A stretch of DNA of 64,000 nt from Actinomycetes bacterium (GTDB taxonomy: Bacteria; Actinomycetota; Actinomycetes; Nanopelagicales; Nanopelagicaceae), in NCBI GenBank assembly GCA_947383695.1, contig OX376642.1, positions 1,302,001-1,366,000 on the forward strand. Direction: 5' to 3'. The notes under the pieces were generated by a model. That model was not told the DNA's origin and searched no databases. It worked only from the letters and a program-made list of their open reading frames with translations. Positions within the stretch are counted from its first letter, which is position 1; every line of letters begins with the position of its first letter. The position numbers and the translations under genes were made by a program. Of the stretch, positions 43,380 through 55,279 are shown piece after piece.

Positions 43380-45605
43380 TTATCCAAACAACCGTGGAAA
43401 TGTTGAGGTGTGGGCGGTTGATAACTCAGCCAAGGAAATTACCGCATCATTGATAGTTAGAGCATCTCCCCCGGTTGTGCCAAGTTTTGTGATCACAATT
43501 GAGTTCTTAATCGCTATGCCTTCAAGCCTTGAGGTATGTGCAGGATCGATTGCAACTATTACGCGACCTGGGGTCTCGCTGATTAATTCGACTCCTGCAT
43601 TCTCAAGTGAAACCGTTGCGCCAACCTTATGTCGCAAAACCATCTCAGTTAATCCAGCAGATAAACCGCCCTGACTTAAATCATGGGCTGCTGCAAAAAA
43701 AGAGTTACCTTCAAGAAGTAGCTCAATAAGGCGCATTTCACGCTGTAAATCCGCATCTGGAGATTGCCCAACACGTTGGTCGTGCAAGAAAGCCCACTCG
43801 CTACCTGCAAGATCTTCATGGGTTTCACCTAACAAGAACAGATCCAAACCTGCTTGAGTAAAACTCATTGGAGTGCGGGTGCGAACATCTTGGATAACTC
43901 CTAAAACACCGATGACCGGTGTAGGCAAGATTGCAACCGCACCGGTTTGATTGTAGAAAGAAACATTTCCACCAGTCACTGGTAGCCCCATCTCTAAGCA
44001 ACCATCTGCCAATCCCCGAACTGATTCGGCGAACTGCCACATAACACCAGGATCTTCAGGTGAACCAAAGTTAAGACAGTTGGTAACCGCTAAAGGACGA
44101 GCACCAGCGGTTGCAATATTGCGTGCAGCTTCTGCTAACGCCAACTTTGCCCCTTGATATGGATTCAAATATGACCAGTTTGCATTGGCATCCGTTGAGA
44201 TTGCGACGCCTAGGTTTGTTGTTTCATCAATACGAATCATTCCTGAATCATCAGGTTGCGATTGAATGGTATTTCCTTGAACATACTTGTCATATTGGGA
44301 TGTAACCCAAGACTTATCGGCAAGATTTGGTGCTGCGGCTAACTTCAAAACAGCGGCTTTAATCTCTGATGCTGTTGCTGGAATCGGAACATTAACTGTT
44401 TGGGAATTTACTTGATTGATGTAATCAGGCTGTGCCAGTGGACGGTTGTAAACCGGACCATCATGGGCCACTGTGCGAGGTGGAACATCAACGATTAACT
44501 CGCCATTCCAGGTAATTTCAAGGTGATTTCCATCGGTAACTTCTCCGATCACGGTGACAGTTACATCCCACTTCTTGCAAATCTCTAAAAAGCGTTCAAT
44601 CTTGCTAGGTTCAACAATGGCGCACATACGCTCTTGTGATTCCGACATCAAGATCTCTTCAGGTGACAGTGAAGGATCGCGCAATGGAACCTTGTCTAAC
44701 TGCACCTTCATGCCGCCAGAACCACCTGATGCCAGCTCACTGGTAGCGCAGGATAAGCCTGCTCCGCCAAGGTCTTGGATGCCTACAACGAGATCTTCAG
44801 CGAAGATTTCTAGTGAACATTCAATCAAAACCTTCTCAACAAAAGGATCGCCGACCTGAACACTTGGACGCTTTGTAGATCCACCTGCACCAAAGGTTTC
44901 TGATGCGAGTACAGATACTCCACCGATTCCGTCGCCACCTGTTTTTGCTCCGTACAACACAACTAGGTTGCCTGCACCTGCAGCTTTTGCCAACTTAATA
45001 TCGCTGTGCTTCATAACACCGACGCACAACGCATTTACAAGTGGATTACCTGCATAGGTTTCATCAAATGTAACTTCGCCTCCAATATTTGGAAGTCCGA
45101 GACAGTTTCCGTAACCACCAACACCGGCAACGATTCCAGGCAAGACGCGACGGGTATCTGGTGCATCTGCTGGACCAAAACGAAGTGGATCCATAACTGC
45201 AATTGGGCGAGCACCCATCGTCAAAATATCACGAACAATTCCACCAACACCTGTTGCTGCTCCTTGATAAGGCTCAACAAATGATGGGTGGTTGTGTGAT
45301 TCAATTTTGAAAGTTACCGCGTAACCCTGACCAACATCAACAACACCTGCGTTTTCACCAATACCAACTAGAAGTGCATCTGACTTGGGAGCTTTCTCGC
45401 CAAACTGCTTTAGGTGAACCTTTGATGATTTGTATGAACAATGTTCTGACCACATCACTGAATACATTGCGAGCTCTGATGAGGTCGGGCGACGACCCAA
45501 AATTTCTTTGATGCGCGCATACTCATCGGGCTTTAGTCCAAGTTCGGCAAATGGTTGTGAGTTATCTGGAGTTGTTTGAGCAATTGCAACTGTATCTAGC
45601 GCCAT
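43380..45605 (-). CDS. purL: Phosphoribosylformylglycinamidine synthase subunit PurL (small form)
   Basis: 741 aa, the length of small PurL that needs PurS and PurQ. Catalyses step 4, FGAR to [15 protein letters not shown] near 51-61 and [23 protein letters not shown] near 93-115 (named by its ends) contain the conserved catalytic His and ATP contacts. [11 protein letters not shown] near 555-565 is in the second half. Overlaps purQ by one base. Confidence 0.96.
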   Translation of the reverse strand: MALDTVAIAQTTPDNSQPFAELGLKPDEYARIKEILGRRPTSSELAMYSVMWSEHCSYKSSKVHLKQFGEKAPKSDALLVGIGENAGVVDVGQGYAVTFKIESHNHPSFVEPYQGAATGVGGIVRDILTMGARPIAVMDPLRFGPADAPDTRRVLPGIVAGVGGYGNCLGLPNIGGEVTFDETYAGNPLVNALCVGVMKHSDIKLAKAAGAGNLVVLYGAKTGGDGIGGVSVLASETFGAGGSTKRPSVQVGDPFVEKVLIECSLEIFAEDLVVGIQDLGGAGLSCATSELASGGSGGMKVQLDKVPLRDPSLSPEEILMSESQERMCAIVEPSKIERFLEICKKWDVTVTVIGEVTDGNHLEITWNGELIVDVPPRTVAHDGPVYNRPLAQPDYINQVNSQTVNVPIPATASEIKAAVLKLAAAPNLADKSWVTSQYDKYVQGNTIQSQPDDSGMIRIDETTNLGVAISTDANANWSYLNPYQGAKLALAEAARNIATAGARPLAVTNCLNFGSPEDPGVMWQFAESVRGLADGCLEMGLPVTGGNVSFYNQTGAVAILPTPVIGVLGVIQDVRTRTPMSFTQAGLDLFLLGETHEDLAGSEWAFLHDQRVGQSPDADLQREMRLIELLLEGNSFFAAAHDLSQGGLSAGLTEMVLRHKVGATVSLENAGVELISETPGRVIVAIDPAHTSRLEGIAIKNSIVITKLGTTGGDALTINDAVISLAELSTAHTSTFPRLFG

Positions 45606-46273
45606 TACTTCACCATCGCATTCAAAATTGAAGTGAAGAAGCCAAGCCCTTGAGCAGATGGCCCAGTTAGCTCATTGATGGCATGTTCTGGGTGAGGCAT
45701 AAGCCCAATCACATTGCCCTTCGCGTTGCTAATCCCAGCGATTAAATTACGTGATCCATTGGGGTTTTCGCCTAAATAACGGGCGATTACGCGTCCTTCG
45801 CCTTCGAGCATCGCAAGGGTTTGATCATCGCACTGGAAAGATCCTTCACCATTCTTCAATGGGATGACAATCTTTTCGCCTTGTTTGAAGGAGTTTGTCC
45901 ACGCAGTTTGATTGTTAACAACCTCAATCACTTGATCACGACATAAGAAGTGCAGATCAGAGTTGCGAGTTAGCGCACCCGGCAAAAGATGTGATTCACA
46001 CAAAACCTGGAAGCCATTGCAAATACCAAGAACTGGCATTCCTTTGTTCGCTGCCTCAATTACTAATTGCATAACTGGTGCAAAACGTGAAATAGCACCA
46101 CAACGAAGGTAATCACCGTAAGAAAATCCGCCAGGTAGAACAACCGCATCAACGCTCTTCAGATCTGCATCGCCATGCCATAGCGAGACCGCTTCAGCGC
46201 CACCTACAACCACAGCACGTGCAGCATCACGATCATCCAGAGTTCCTGGAAAGGTAATGACTCCTACGCGCAT
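45605..46273 (-). CDS. purQ: FGAM synthase subunit PurQ (glutaminase)
   Basis: 222 aa. A class I glutamine amidotransferase supplying ammonia to PurL. The nucleophile Cys is in [11 protein letters not shown] near 82-92; the catalytic His-Pro-Glu is in [10 protein letters not shown] near 193-202. The start of the protein, [20 protein letters not shown], is typical. Overlaps purS by one base. Confidence 0.96.
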   Translation of the reverse strand: MRVGVITFPGTLDDRDAARAVVVGGAEAVSLWHGDADLKSVDAVVLPGGFSYGDYLRCGAISRFAPVMQLVIEAANKGMPVLGICNGFQVLCESHLLPGALTRNSDLHFLCRDQVIEVVNNQTAWTNSFKQGEKIVIPLKNGEGSFQCDDQTLAMLEGEGRVIARYLGENPNGSRNLIAGISNAKGNVIGLMPHPEHAINELTGPSAQGLGFFTSILNAMVK

Positions 46274-46518
46274 TACTTCTCAACTCTCACTACGAAGTTT
46301 TCAATAACTGGGTTAGAGAGCAAAACCTCTGCTGCTTTTTCTACTTCGGCAATTTGTGCAGCTGTTGGTTCACCTTCGATCTCAATTTCAAATCGCTTTC
46401 CTTGGCGAACAGATTTGGCAAAGTTAAATCCAAGTCGCGGCAAGGCTGATGCAACTGCGTTACCTTGAGGATCAAGAATCTCGGGCTTTAACATCACATC
46501 AACCACGATCTTTGCCAT
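46273..46518 (-). CDS. purS: FGAM synthase subunit PurS
   Basis: 81 aa. Bridges PurL and PurQ in the FGAM synthase complex. [20 protein letters not shown] near 6-25 and [13 protein letters not shown] near 37-49 are the family hallmarks. It is 14 bp after purC and overlaps purQ, giving a purS-purQ-purL translational unit. Confidence 0.96.
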   Translation of the reverse strand: MAKIVVDVMLKPEILDPQGNAVASALPRLGFNFAKSVRQGKRFEIEIEGEPTAAQIAEVEKAAEVLLSNPVIENFVVRVEK

Positions 46519-46532
46519 TTGTTGTCTCCCTT

Positions 46533-47414
46533 TTAGAACTTGCTGCCGGTGATTCGGAAAAATGCTTCTTCGTATCGTTGTGCGGTCTTCTCTACGATCT
46601 CAGTTGGTAGTTCAGGGGGTGGGCTATTTCTATCCCATCCACTTGCTACTAGGTAGTCACGTAGAAACTGCTTGTCATACGAGGGCTGAGCCCCGCCTGG
46701 CTTCCAGGTGGATGCCTCCCAAAACCGTGAAGAATCAGGGGTTAGCGCCTCATCGCCAAGGGTTATCTCGCCCTTGTCATTGCGACCAAATTCGAACTTT
46801 GTATCTGCAACGATGATTCCGCGGCTTGCAGCAAACTCTGATGCGGTGTCATATAACTTGATAGTTAAATCTCGCAGTTGCGCCGCAGCATCTGCTCCCA
46901 CAATCACTGCAGCATTATCAAAATCAATGTTGATGTCATGATCGCCAATTTCAGCTTTTGTAGCAGGGGTAAAGATGGTTGCTGGCAATTGAGAGCCATC
47001 TAGTAATCCATCAGGCAATACATTTCCGCATACCGCCTTGTTGTTTTGGTACTCAAACCAACCGCTGCCAGTTAAATACCCTCGAGCCACACATTCAACT
47101 TCAAACATATTTAGTGGTTGCACGATTACTGCGCGGTCTTCAACAATTGATGGAACATCTGTTGAAACTATGTGGTTGCCAATAATGTCTTCTAGTAATT
47201 CAAACCAAAATAAAGAGAGTTGAGTTAGAACCGCACCCTTACCAGGAATTGTTGTTGGCATAACCCAGTCATACGCCGAAATTCGATCAGAGGCTACGAG
47301 CAAGATTTCTTTTTTATCATTGGTGTACAGATCCCGAACTTTTCCGGTACGCAGATGAGTCCACCCAGGAATTGAAGGCGCTGGCGGTGGACCAGCTAGG
47401 CCGAAGCCGCTCAC
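46533..47414 (-). CDS. purC: SAICAR synthetase
   Basis: 293 aa. Step 7: joins CAIR and aspartate. HLRTGKVRDLY near 20-30 is the N-terminal ATP site; VASDRISAYDWVMPTTIPGKG near 39-59 (described by its ends) and FEVECVARGYLTGSGW near 104-119 are substrate loops. Overlaps purB by 4 bp. Confidence 0.96.
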   Translation of the reverse strand: MSGFGLAGPPPAPSIPGWTHLRTGKVRDLYTNDKKEILLVASDRISAYDWVMPTTIPGKGAVLTQLSLFWFELLEDIIGNHIVSTDVPSIVEDRAVIVQPLNMFEVECVARGYLTGSGWFEYQNNKAVCGNVLPDGLLDGSQLPATIFTPATKAEIGDHDINIDFDNAAVIVGADAAAQLRDLTIKLYDTASEFAASRGIIVADTKFEFGRNDKGEITLGDEALTPDSSRFWEASTWKPGGAQPSYDKQFLRDYLVASGWDRNSPPPELPTEIVEKTAQRYEEAFFRITGSKF

Positions 47415-48832
47415 CGAATAGAGCCGGGCTTGTACTGCGCTGCGGCAGGGTGCGCGGATGTAATCGCATCGATGCGATATACAACTCGAGCCACTTGTTG
47501 GCGAGCTTCGCCAGTAAATTCAATTGGGTCGCTGATTAAGAGATCTAGCGCTGCACGATCAAGTGGCAATCGACTATCTGCTGCTAAATCATCAAGAAGG
47601 GTGTTCTTCATTCCTTCACGCATACCAAGAGCTGCTTTAACCGCATGCTCCTTAATAACTTCGTGCGCTACTTCGCGACCAACACCTGCTTTGACCGCTG
47701 CCATAAGAATCTTGGTAGTCGCCAGGAATGGTAAATAACGCTCTAATTCAGCGCTAATTACAGCTGGGAAAGCTCCAAACTCATCCAGAACTGTGAGCAT
47801 TGTTTCCAGTAATCCATCGATTGCGTAGAAAGCATCAGGTAGAGCAACGCGACGAACAACGCTGCATGAGACATCGCCTTCATTCCATTGATCACCAGCT
47901 AGTTCGCTCACCATCGATGCATATCCGCGAAGTACTACTGAAAGACCATTAACACGTTCGCATGAACGGGTGTTCATCTTGTGAGGCATTGCGCTGCTAC
48001 CGACTTGGCCTGCTTTGAAACCCTCAGTGACTAGTTCGGCACCAGCCATTAAACGAATAGATGTTGCAAGAGATGAAGGAGATGATGCAATCTGAACCAA
48101 TGTAGTTACAACATCATAATCAAATGATCGTGGATAAATCTGCCCGGTTGAATCTAGAACGTTATTAAAACCAAGCTCTTTAGCGATCGTACCTTCTAAT
48201 TTAAAGTGCGCATCTGATGAACCAAGAAGATCAATTGAATCCTGTGCAGTTCCAACAGGTCCCTTGATTCCTCGCATTGGATAACGGTCTTGTAGCGCAG
48301 TTAAACGCTCATATGCAAATAACAGCTCTTCAGCTGCTGATGCGAAACGCTTTCCTAAAGTTGTTATCTGTGCTGGAACATTGTGTGAACGTCCCGCAAT
48401 TGGTTGATCTGCATACTGTGCAGCTCTCTCACCGAGTCGAGCAAGAAGTGTTACAACCTTGTGATGAACGATTTCAAGTCCGTTGCGAATTTGAAGCGCT
48501 TCAATGTTTTCAGTTAAATCTCGGCTCGTCATTCCGGCGTGGATCGCTTCATGTCCAGCTAATGCGTTGAACTCTTCAATACGTGCCTTTACATCGTGAC
48601 GGCTCTGCTTTTCGCGGGCATCAATAGATGCTAAATCCACCTGTGTAATTACATTTTCGTAATCTGTAATTACATCTTTAGAGATTGCATGACCAAGGGT
48701 TGATTGAGCGCGCATAACCGCGATCCATAGCTTGCGCTCTGCGATGATTTTTGCCTCGGGCGCGAAGATTTCTCGCATTGCTGCTGAGGCGTATCGGCTA
48801 GCAAGCAGGCTCATTGGTGAATTATCCGTCAT
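47411..48832 (-). CDS. purB: Adenylosuccinate lyase
   Basis: 473 aa, a fumarase-superfamily enzyme used twice in purine synthesis (SAICAR and adenylosuccinate cleavage). The flexible signature loop GSSAMPHKMNTRSCE near 287-301 carries the catalytic Ser. SHNVPAQITTLGKR near 148-161 has a conserved His region. One base lies between its ATG and the purD stop. Confidence 0.95.
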   Translation of the reverse strand: MTDNSPMSLLASRYASAAMREIFAPEAKIIAERKLWIAVMRAQSTLGHAISKDVITDYENVITQVDLASIDAREKQSRHDVKARIEEFNALAGHEAIHAGMTSRDLTENIEALQIRNGLEIVHHKVVTLLARLGERAAQYADQPIAGRSHNVPAQITTLGKRFASAAEELLFAYERLTALQDRYPMRGIKGPVGTAQDSIDLLGSSDAHFKLEGTIAKELGFNNVLDSTGQIYPRSFDYDVVTTLVQIASSPSSLATSIRLMAGAELVTEGFKAGQVGSSAMPHKMNTRSCERVNGLSVVLRGYASMVSELAGDQWNEGDVSCSVVRRVALPDAFYAIDGLLETMLTVLDEFGAFPAVISAELERYLPFLATTKILMAAVKAGVGREVAHEVIKEHAVKAALGMREGMKNTLLDDLAADSRLPLDRAALDLLISDPIEFTGEARQQVARVVYRIDAITSAHPAAAQYKPGSIR

Positions 48833-50077
48833 TTAATTGCCCTTCTCTGCGACCGACGCATTAAGCGCGATATCTGTCCGATAAAAAGATCCAGCAAGTG
48901 AGATTTGGCTGATCGCACGATAGGCAAGGTTGCGGGCTTCGGTGAGATCTTCTCCTACACCTGTAACGGTTAGTACTCGACCCCCTGAGGAGACAAGCGC
49001 TTCATCCTTGTGAGTAGTGCCTGCATGAAAGATTGAAACATTGTTGATGGATGAGAACCCTGAGATGACTCCACCTGATTGAGGAGCTGCTGGATATCCC
49101 TGCGCCGCCAGTACAACTGTGACAGCGGATTCATCGCTCCACTCCAAAGTTGTGCCACTTAGATTTCCAGTTGCTGCGTTATATAAAAGAGTTGCAAGTG
49201 GAGTCTTCAAACGTGGAATTAACACTTGAGTTTCTGGATCACCAAAGCGTGCATTAAATTCAATAACTCGAGTTCCATGATCTGTTAATGCAAGACCTGC
49301 GTATAACAAGCCAACAAATGGAGTACCTCGCGCAGCCATTTCAGCGATCATTGGTGCAAGAACTCTTGTGTGGGTATCTTCAATAATGTCAGATGGTGCC
49401 CATGGCAATGGAGAGTACGCACCCATGCCTCCGGTGTTAGGACCTGCATCTCCATCAAATGCGCGCTTGAAATCTTGTGCGGGTTGCATTGGAATAATTG
49501 TTGTTCCATCGCTAATTCCAAATAAAGAAACCTCAGGACCATCTAGAAACTCTTCAATAACTACTCGCTTACAAGCAAGTGCATGATCTAAAGCTTCTTG
49601 TCGATTACTGGTGACAACAACACCTTTACCTGCCGCTAGACCATCATCTTTAACAACATAGGGTGCATCAAAGGCATCTAAGGCGATCTCTATCTCTTCT
49701 TTGCTGGTGCAGGTAAAGCTATGCGCAGTAGGTACTCCTGCATCACGCATAACCTCTTTAGCAAAGTGCTTTGAACCTTCTAGTTGTGCCGCCGCTTTTG
49801 AGGGCCCAAAGACAGCGATATTGGCTGCTCGTAGCTCATCGGCAACACCATTAACTAAAGGAACTTCTGGTCCAACGACTACTAAATCAACCTGCAGCTT
49901 TTTTGCTAACGCAACAATCGCTGCATTATCTGTAACTAATAATGGATGACATTGTGCAAACTGTGCGATACCAGGATTTCCGGGTGCGACATGAAGTTCT
50001 GTACATGCTGGATCTGCTTGTAGTCCTACCCCTAGTGCGTGTTCGCGACCGCCGCTTCCGACTAGGAGGATTTTCAT
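48833..50077 (-). CDS. purD: Phosphoribosylamine-glycine ligase
   Basis: 414 aa, ATP-grasp. Step 2: makes GAR. The N-terminus is MKILLVGSGGREHALG. The ATP-binding PYVVKDDGLAAGKGVVV is near 137-153, and the substrate/Mg region VIEFNARFGDPETQVL near 282-297. Between purA and purB in the array, 2 bp from purA. Confidence 0.96.
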   Translation of the reverse strand: MKILLVGSGGREHALGVGLQADPACTELHVAPGNPGIAQFAQCHPLLVTDNAAIVALAKKLQVDLVVVGPEVPLVNGVADELRAANIAVFGPSKAAAQLEGSKHFAKEVMRDAGVPTAHSFTCTSKEEIEIALDAFDAPYVVKDDGLAAGKGVVVTSNRQEALDHALACKRVVIEEFLDGPEVSLFGISDGTTIIPMQPAQDFKRAFDGDAGPNTGGMGAYSPLPWAPSDIIEDTHTRVLAPMIAEMAARGTPFVGLLYAGLALTDHGTRVIEFNARFGDPETQVLIPRLKTPLATLLYNAATGNLSGTTLEWSDESAVTVVLAAQGYPAAPQSGGVISGFSSINNVSIFHAGTTHKDEALVSSGGRVLTVTGVGEDLTEARNLAYRAISQISLAGSFYRTDIALNASVAEKGN

Positions 50078-50079
50078 TC

Positions 50080-51387
<1,308 letters not shown>

Positions 51388-51391
51388 TTAA

Positions 51392-52426
51392 TTACTTGAG
51401 TGATGTAGTTCCTGTTGAACGAAGATCTTCGCAAGCACGAACAACGCGAGCTGCCATTCCTGCTTCAGCAAGCTTGCCCCATGCGCGTGGATCGTAAGCC
51501 TTCTTGTTTCCAACTTCGCCATCGATCTTGAGAACGCCGTCGTAGTTCTTGAGCATGTGATCAGCAACAGGACGTGTAAATGCATACTGAGTATCTGTAT
51601 CAACATTCATCTTAATTACGCCGTAATCAAGTGATTCGCGGATCTCTGAAAGTAGTGAGCCAGAACCACCGTGGAATACCAAGTCCATTGGCTTGCTTCC
51701 TGCTGGAAGACCAAGCTTGGCTGAAACCGCCTCTTGCAATGTTGCAAGAATCTTTGGCTGCAGGACAACGTTTCCTGGCTTGTAAACACCGTGAACATTT
51801 CCAAATGTTGCTGCCACCATGTAGCGAGCGTTTGCATCTGTTCCAAGTGTTTCAATGGTTAGAAGTGCATCTTCTGGAGTTGAGTACAACTTCGCATCAT
51901 GCTTTGCTTCGATGCCATCTTCTTCTCCACCAACAACACCGATTTCGATTTCAAGAATTGTCTTTGCAGCAACTGACATCGCCAACATTTCCTTAGCGAC
52001 CTTCATGTTTTCAGGCATATCAACCGCTGATCCATCCCACATATGTGAGTTGAACAATGGAGCCTTACCTGACTTAAGACGATCTGCACCAAATGCAAGA
52101 AGTGGACGCATGAAGCCATCTAACTTTTCTGCTGGGCAGTGATCTGTGTGAATTCCAATGTTTACTTTGTAGTTCTTTGCAACTACATGTGCGTACTCAG
52201 CGAGCGCAACTGCACCATCAACCATGTTCTTCACTGTTGAACCAGATGCGTATTCGGCGCCGCCCCAAGAGAACTGAATGATTCCATCTGACTCAGCTTC
52301 GGCGAATCCACGAATAGCTGCTGTCAGGGTTTGTGATGATGAAACGTTAATTGCTGGATATGCGAATGCGCCCTTTTTAGCGCGGTCCAACATATCTGCG
52401 TAAATTTCGGGGGTTGCAATTGGCAT
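51392..52426 (-). CDS. fba: Class II fructose-bisphosphate aldolase
   Basis: 344 aa. Zinc-dependent glycolytic and gluconeogenic aldolase. Zn ligand His lies in IGIHTDHCPAEKL near 91-103; further ligands are in FGNVHGVYKPGNV near 209-221 and FHGGSGS near 252-258. AGGAG (TAGGAGTC) precedes the ATG by about 8 bp. First gene of the minus-strand array that leads into the purine genes. Confidence 0.95.
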   Translation of the reverse strand: MPIATPEIYADMLDRAKKGAFAYPAINVSSSQTLTAAIRGFAEAESDGIIQFSWGGAEYASGSTVKNMVDGAVALAEYAHVVAKNYKVNIGIHTDHCPAEKLDGFMRPLLAFGADRLKSGKAPLFNSHMWDGSAVDMPENMKVAKEMLAMSVAAKTILEIEIGVVGGEEDGIEAKHDAKLYSTPEDALLTIETLGTDANARYMVAATFGNVHGVYKPGNVVLQPKILATLQEAVSAKLGLPAGSKPMDLVFHGGSGSLLSEIRESLDYGVIKMNVDTDTQYAFTRPVADHMLKNYDGVLKIDGEVGNKKAYDPRAWGKLAEAGMAARVVRACEDLRSTGTTSLK

Positions 52427-52526
52427 AGTGTGACTCCTATGGGCTCGTTGTAAATCTTTAGACTGAGCGCTTCGTTGAGTCGTCTAGAGGCTTACGACCA
52501 ATCCTCTCACCTTCGCCCGAATGGCA
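52427..52526 (-). promoter_or_regulatory. fba upstream region
   Basis: About 100 bp between the peptide-gene terminator and the fba start. On the minus strand a TAGAC/GTCTA arm pair encloses about 20 nt, and a TAAAGAT element lies roughly 40 bp before the ATG. It should contain the promoter of the fba-pur array. I see no known riboswitch and no clear PurR-type operator. Confidence 0.35.
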
Positions 52527-52563
52527 CAAAAAGACCCTCCGTAGGCTTGCTGGGAGGGTCTTT
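52526..52563 (-). terminator. Strong terminator after the 34-aa peptide gene
   Basis: Stem AAAGACCCTCC (52530-52540) with GGAGGGTCTTT (52553-52563), 11 bp, loop of 12 nt. On the minus strand the stem is followed by a T-run that includes part of the arm (TCTTTTTG). No plus-strand gene lies to its left, so it must end the minus-strand peptide transcript 19 bp after its stop codon. Confidence 0.88.
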
Positions 52564-52581
52564 ATGCGTGGCATTTACCTG

Positions 52582-52686
52582 TTAACTCACCGTTTTTAGG
52601 GCGTTGGCCAAGAACTTAGCCAGGGCCGCCACTAACACCGGATTACTCAACAGCTTGATCAGCGCCAGAATAAATGAGGTCAGCAT
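52582..52686 (-). CDS. 34-aa hydrophobic, cationic peptide
   Basis: ATG 52686 to TAA 52582. AAAGGAG lies 7 bp upstream of the ATG and a strong terminator follows, so it looks like a complete independent gene. The peptide has an [14 protein letters not shown] helix, a Pro at position 16, then [17 protein letters not shown]. It has three Lys, no Asp or Glu, and spaced polar residues on an otherwise Leu/Ala/Val helix. This resembles membrane-active peptides: type I toxins, phenol-soluble modulins or leaderless bacteriocins. It could also be a small membrane-protein subunit. No homologue is recognised. Confidence 0.7.
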   Translation of the reverse strand: MLTSFILALIKLLSNPVLVAALAKFLANALKTVS

Positions 52687-52790
52687 TGTGTCTCCTTTCC
52701 TTTGGAGCATCTTCAGGGCAGCCCTCTTATTACAAATTTCATTGCGAATTCTCTGTTGATAACAAAGTTGAACAGGTAGCCTCTAGCGTT
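52687..52790. promoter_or_regulatory. Divergent promoter region between the peptide gene and acs
   Basis: On the minus strand a TGTAATAAG extended -10-like element lies about 40 bp before the peptide ATG (near 52728-52736). On the plus strand a TAGCCT box ends 8 bp before the acs ATG at 52791, suggesting a near-leaderless acs transcript. A GGGCTGCCC palindrome lies between the -10 element and the peptide ATG. No CRP-type TGTGA-N6-TCACA site is evident. Confidence 0.35.
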
Positions 52791-54755
52791 ATGAGTCAAG
52801 ATCACGAATCACTAGAGAACCTGCTCAATGAGGATCGCCAATTTCCGCCAACAGCAGAGTTTGCGGCGCAAGCTAATGCGACCGCCGCTCTTTACGATCT
52901 GGCTGAAAAGGATCGCCTTGCCTTTTGGGATCAGCAAGCAAAGGCGTTGAGTTGGGAAACTCCATGGACGCAAACCCTGCAATGGGAAGCACCTTACGCA
53001 CAGTGGTTTGTTGGCGGAAAGATCAATGCATCATTTAATGCTTTAGATCGACATGTGATTGAAGGTCGTGGAGACCGAGTCGCGTTTCACTTTGAAGGTG
53101 AACCTGGCGATACACGAACAATTACTTATGCGCAGTTACTAGTTGAAGTTAAGAAAACCGCAAACGCGCTCATTGAGTTAGGTATTCAAGCAAAGGATCG
53201 CGTCGCGATTTATATGCCGATGATTCCAGAGGCTGCGATTGCAATGTTGGCATGTGCGCGCATCGGTGCGGCTCACTCAGTTGTCTTTGGTGGTTTTTCT
53301 GCAGATGCGCTGCTATCACGAATTCAAGATGCAGATGCAAAATTAGTTATTACCGCAGATGGTGGATTTAGAAAGGGTGGAGCCTTTGCGCTAAAGCCCG
53401 CTGTTGATGAAGCGTTAAAGGGTCAGCACAATGTTAAAAATGTATTAGTTGTGCAACGTACCAAACAAGAAACCGCTTGGAACTCAGCAACTGATATTTG
53501 GTGGCATGAGATTGTCGATCGCCAATCAGCTGAACACACAGCGCAGGGCTTTGATTCTGAGCACCCGCTCTTCATTTTGTACACATCGGGAACCACCGCA
53601 AAACCAAAGGGAATCTTCCATACAACCGGTGGATACCTAACGCAGGCTGCTTATACCCATCGAGTTGTCTTTGATATCAAGCCTGAAACAGATGTGTACT
53701 GGTGTACCGCAGATGTTGGATGGATTACCGGACATAGTTACATTGTTTATGGACCGTTAATGAATGGTGCAACACAAGTAATGTATGAAGGAACTCCAGA
53801 TACACCGCATAAGGGACGCATTTTCGAACTTATTGAAAAATACGGCGTCACAATTTTGTACACAGCTCCTACATTGATTCGCACCTGGATGAAGTGGGGC
53901 GATGAGCACCCCAATAAATTCAATCTTTCTTCTTTGCGTTTACTTGGTTCAGTTGGTGAACCAATAAATCCTGAAGCATGGATGTGGTACCGCGAAGTTA
54001 TTGGTGGAAATCGTTGCCCAATCGTTGATACTTGGTGGCAAACTGAAACTGGTGGAATCATGATTTCACCGTTGCCTGGTGTTACCGCAACAAAACCTGG
54101 ATCTGCAATGACAGCAATTCCTGGAATCAGCGCCGTTGTTGTTGATGATGATGCAAACCCAGTTGCAAAGGGTCATGGAGGATTTTTAATTCTTGATAAG
54201 CCATGGCCCGGAATGTTGCGCGGTGTGTGGGGCGAGGATGAGCGGTACAAAGAAACTTATTGGTCGCGATTTAAGGGAATTTACTTTGCTGGAGATGGTG
54301 CAAAGTTAGATAAGGATGGAGCAATCTGGTTGCTCGGTCGTGTCGATGATGTAATGAATGTTTCCGGACACCGTATTTCGACAACTGAAGTTGAATCTGC
54401 GCTTGTTTCTCATGAAGCTGTTGCAGAGGCCGCTGTAGTTGGAGCCCAAGATGCAATGACAGGGCAAGGAATTGTGGCCTTCGTTATTTTGCGCGGTGGA
54501 ATCGCACATGCGAGTGGAGAAAAGTTAGTTACAGAGCTTCGTAACCACGTCGCAAAAGAGATTGGTGCGATTGCAAAGCCACGACAGATTTTGGTTGTAG
54601 CTGAACTTCCTAAGACTCGAAGCGGCAAAATCATGCGTCGATTGCTCAAGGATGTTGCTGAAAACCGTCAGGTTGGAGATGCAACAACCCTTGCTGATCC
54701 AAATGTTATGAAGCTGATCTCTGAAGGTTTGAACACATCAAAGGATGAGGATTAA
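52791..54755 (+). CDS. acs: Acetyl-CoA synthetase
   Basis: 654 aa from ATG 52791; the frame is open to 52674 but those residues are unlike Acs. Activates acetate to acetyl-CoA through acetyl-AMP. ATP loop [11 protein letters not shown] is near 302-312, WWQTETGG near 423-430, and the acetylation-sensitive lysine is in [11 protein letters not shown] near 618-628. It allows growth on acetate, suited to a heterotroph. The gene ends 4 bp into the tlpA-like gene. Confidence 0.95.
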   Translation: MSQDHESLENLLNEDRQFPPTAEFAAQANATAALYDLAEKDRLAFWDQQAKALSWETPWTQTLQWEAPYAQWFVGGKINASFNALDRHVIEGRGDRVAFHFEGEPGDTRTITYAQLLVEVKKTANALIELGIQAKDRVAIYMPMIPEAAIAMLACARIGAAHSVVFGGFSADALLSRIQDADAKLVITADGGFRKGGAFALKPAVDEALKGQHNVKNVLVVQRTKQETAWNSATDIWWHEIVDRQSAEHTAQGFDSEHPLFILYTSGTTAKPKGIFHTTGGYLTQAAYTHRVVFDIKPETDVYWCTADVGWITGHSYIVYGPLMNGATQVMYEGTPDTPHKGRIFELIEKYGVTILYTAPTLIRTWMKWGDEHPNKFNLSSLRLLGSVGEPINPEAWMWYREVIGGNRCPIVDTWWQTETGGIMISPLPGVTATKPGSAMTAIPGISAVVVDDDANPVAKGHGGFLILDKPWPGMLRGVWGEDERYKETYWSRFKGIYFAGDGAKLDKDGAIWLLGRVDDVMNVSGHRISTTEVESALVSHEAVAEAAVVGAQDAMTGQGIVAFVILRGGIAHASGEKLVTELRNHVAKEIGAIAKPRQILVVAELPKTRSGKIMRRLLKDVAENRQVGDATTLADPNVMKLISEGLNTSKDED

Positions 54756-55279
54756 AGCTTTACCCCTAGATGTTTTTCAGTCAGTGTCACAATCTCATCG
54801 AGATCTTTGATGATTCCGACATGCTTATAAGCAACCGATCCATCTACTGCGATAAACCAGGTAACTGGAACGCCTAAACCAAAGTACTCACGTGAGCGAC
54901 CATCTGGGTCATAAAGATTTGGCCAGGTAATTCCGTTGCGTTCCACAAATGTGCGGCCATCATCAAAGTTAGCCTCTTCAACATCAACGCCGATTAATTG
55001 AACCTTGCCTTGTGCCTTGTCATGGAAAGCGCGCAGGACTGGCATCTCTTTCTTACATGGGCCACACCATGATCCCCACACATTTACAACCATTGGTCCA
55101 CGTAATGCACCTAGTTGTGCGCCTTCGCTGCGGTCAAGGCAATCCATTTGAACGCCACCGGTAAATGTCGAATCCTGTGAAATTGTTTCGCATGAAACAA
55201 CTTCGCCCTTTACATAGGATGATGAAGGAGAACAAGCGGTCAGCAATAACAATGCTGCTGCAATTAACGCTCTCTTCAT
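54752..55279 (-). CDS. TlpA/ResA-like thioredoxin-family lipoprotein
   Basis: 175 aa. A lipobox LTAC at residues 13-16 after a short signal sequence makes it membrane-anchored on the outside. The thioredoxin fold has [13 protein letters not shown] near 68-80 with the CxxC active site and [13 protein letters not shown] near 135-147 with the cis-Pro. Such proteins reduce disulfides in apo-cytochrome c or other extracytoplasmic proteins. Overlaps nth by 4 bp. Confidence 0.88.
   Translation of the reverse strand: MKRALIAAALLLLTACSPSSSYVKGEVVSCETISQDSTFTGGVQMDCLDRSEGAQLGALRGPMVVNVWGSWCGPCKKEMPVLRAFHDKAQGKVQLIGVDVEEANFDDGRTFVERNGITWPNLYDPDGRSREYFGLGVPVTWFIAVDGSVAYKHVGIIKDLDEIVTLTEKHLGVKL

Noticed and set aside
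53690-53730. Unusual ATP-loop in Acs (GTTAKPKG instead of GSTGKPKG)
   Set aside because: The loop itself is near 53580-53620. As I recall the same TTAKPKG form occurs in other actinobacterial acetyl-CoA synthetases, so it is a lineage variant and not a defect.
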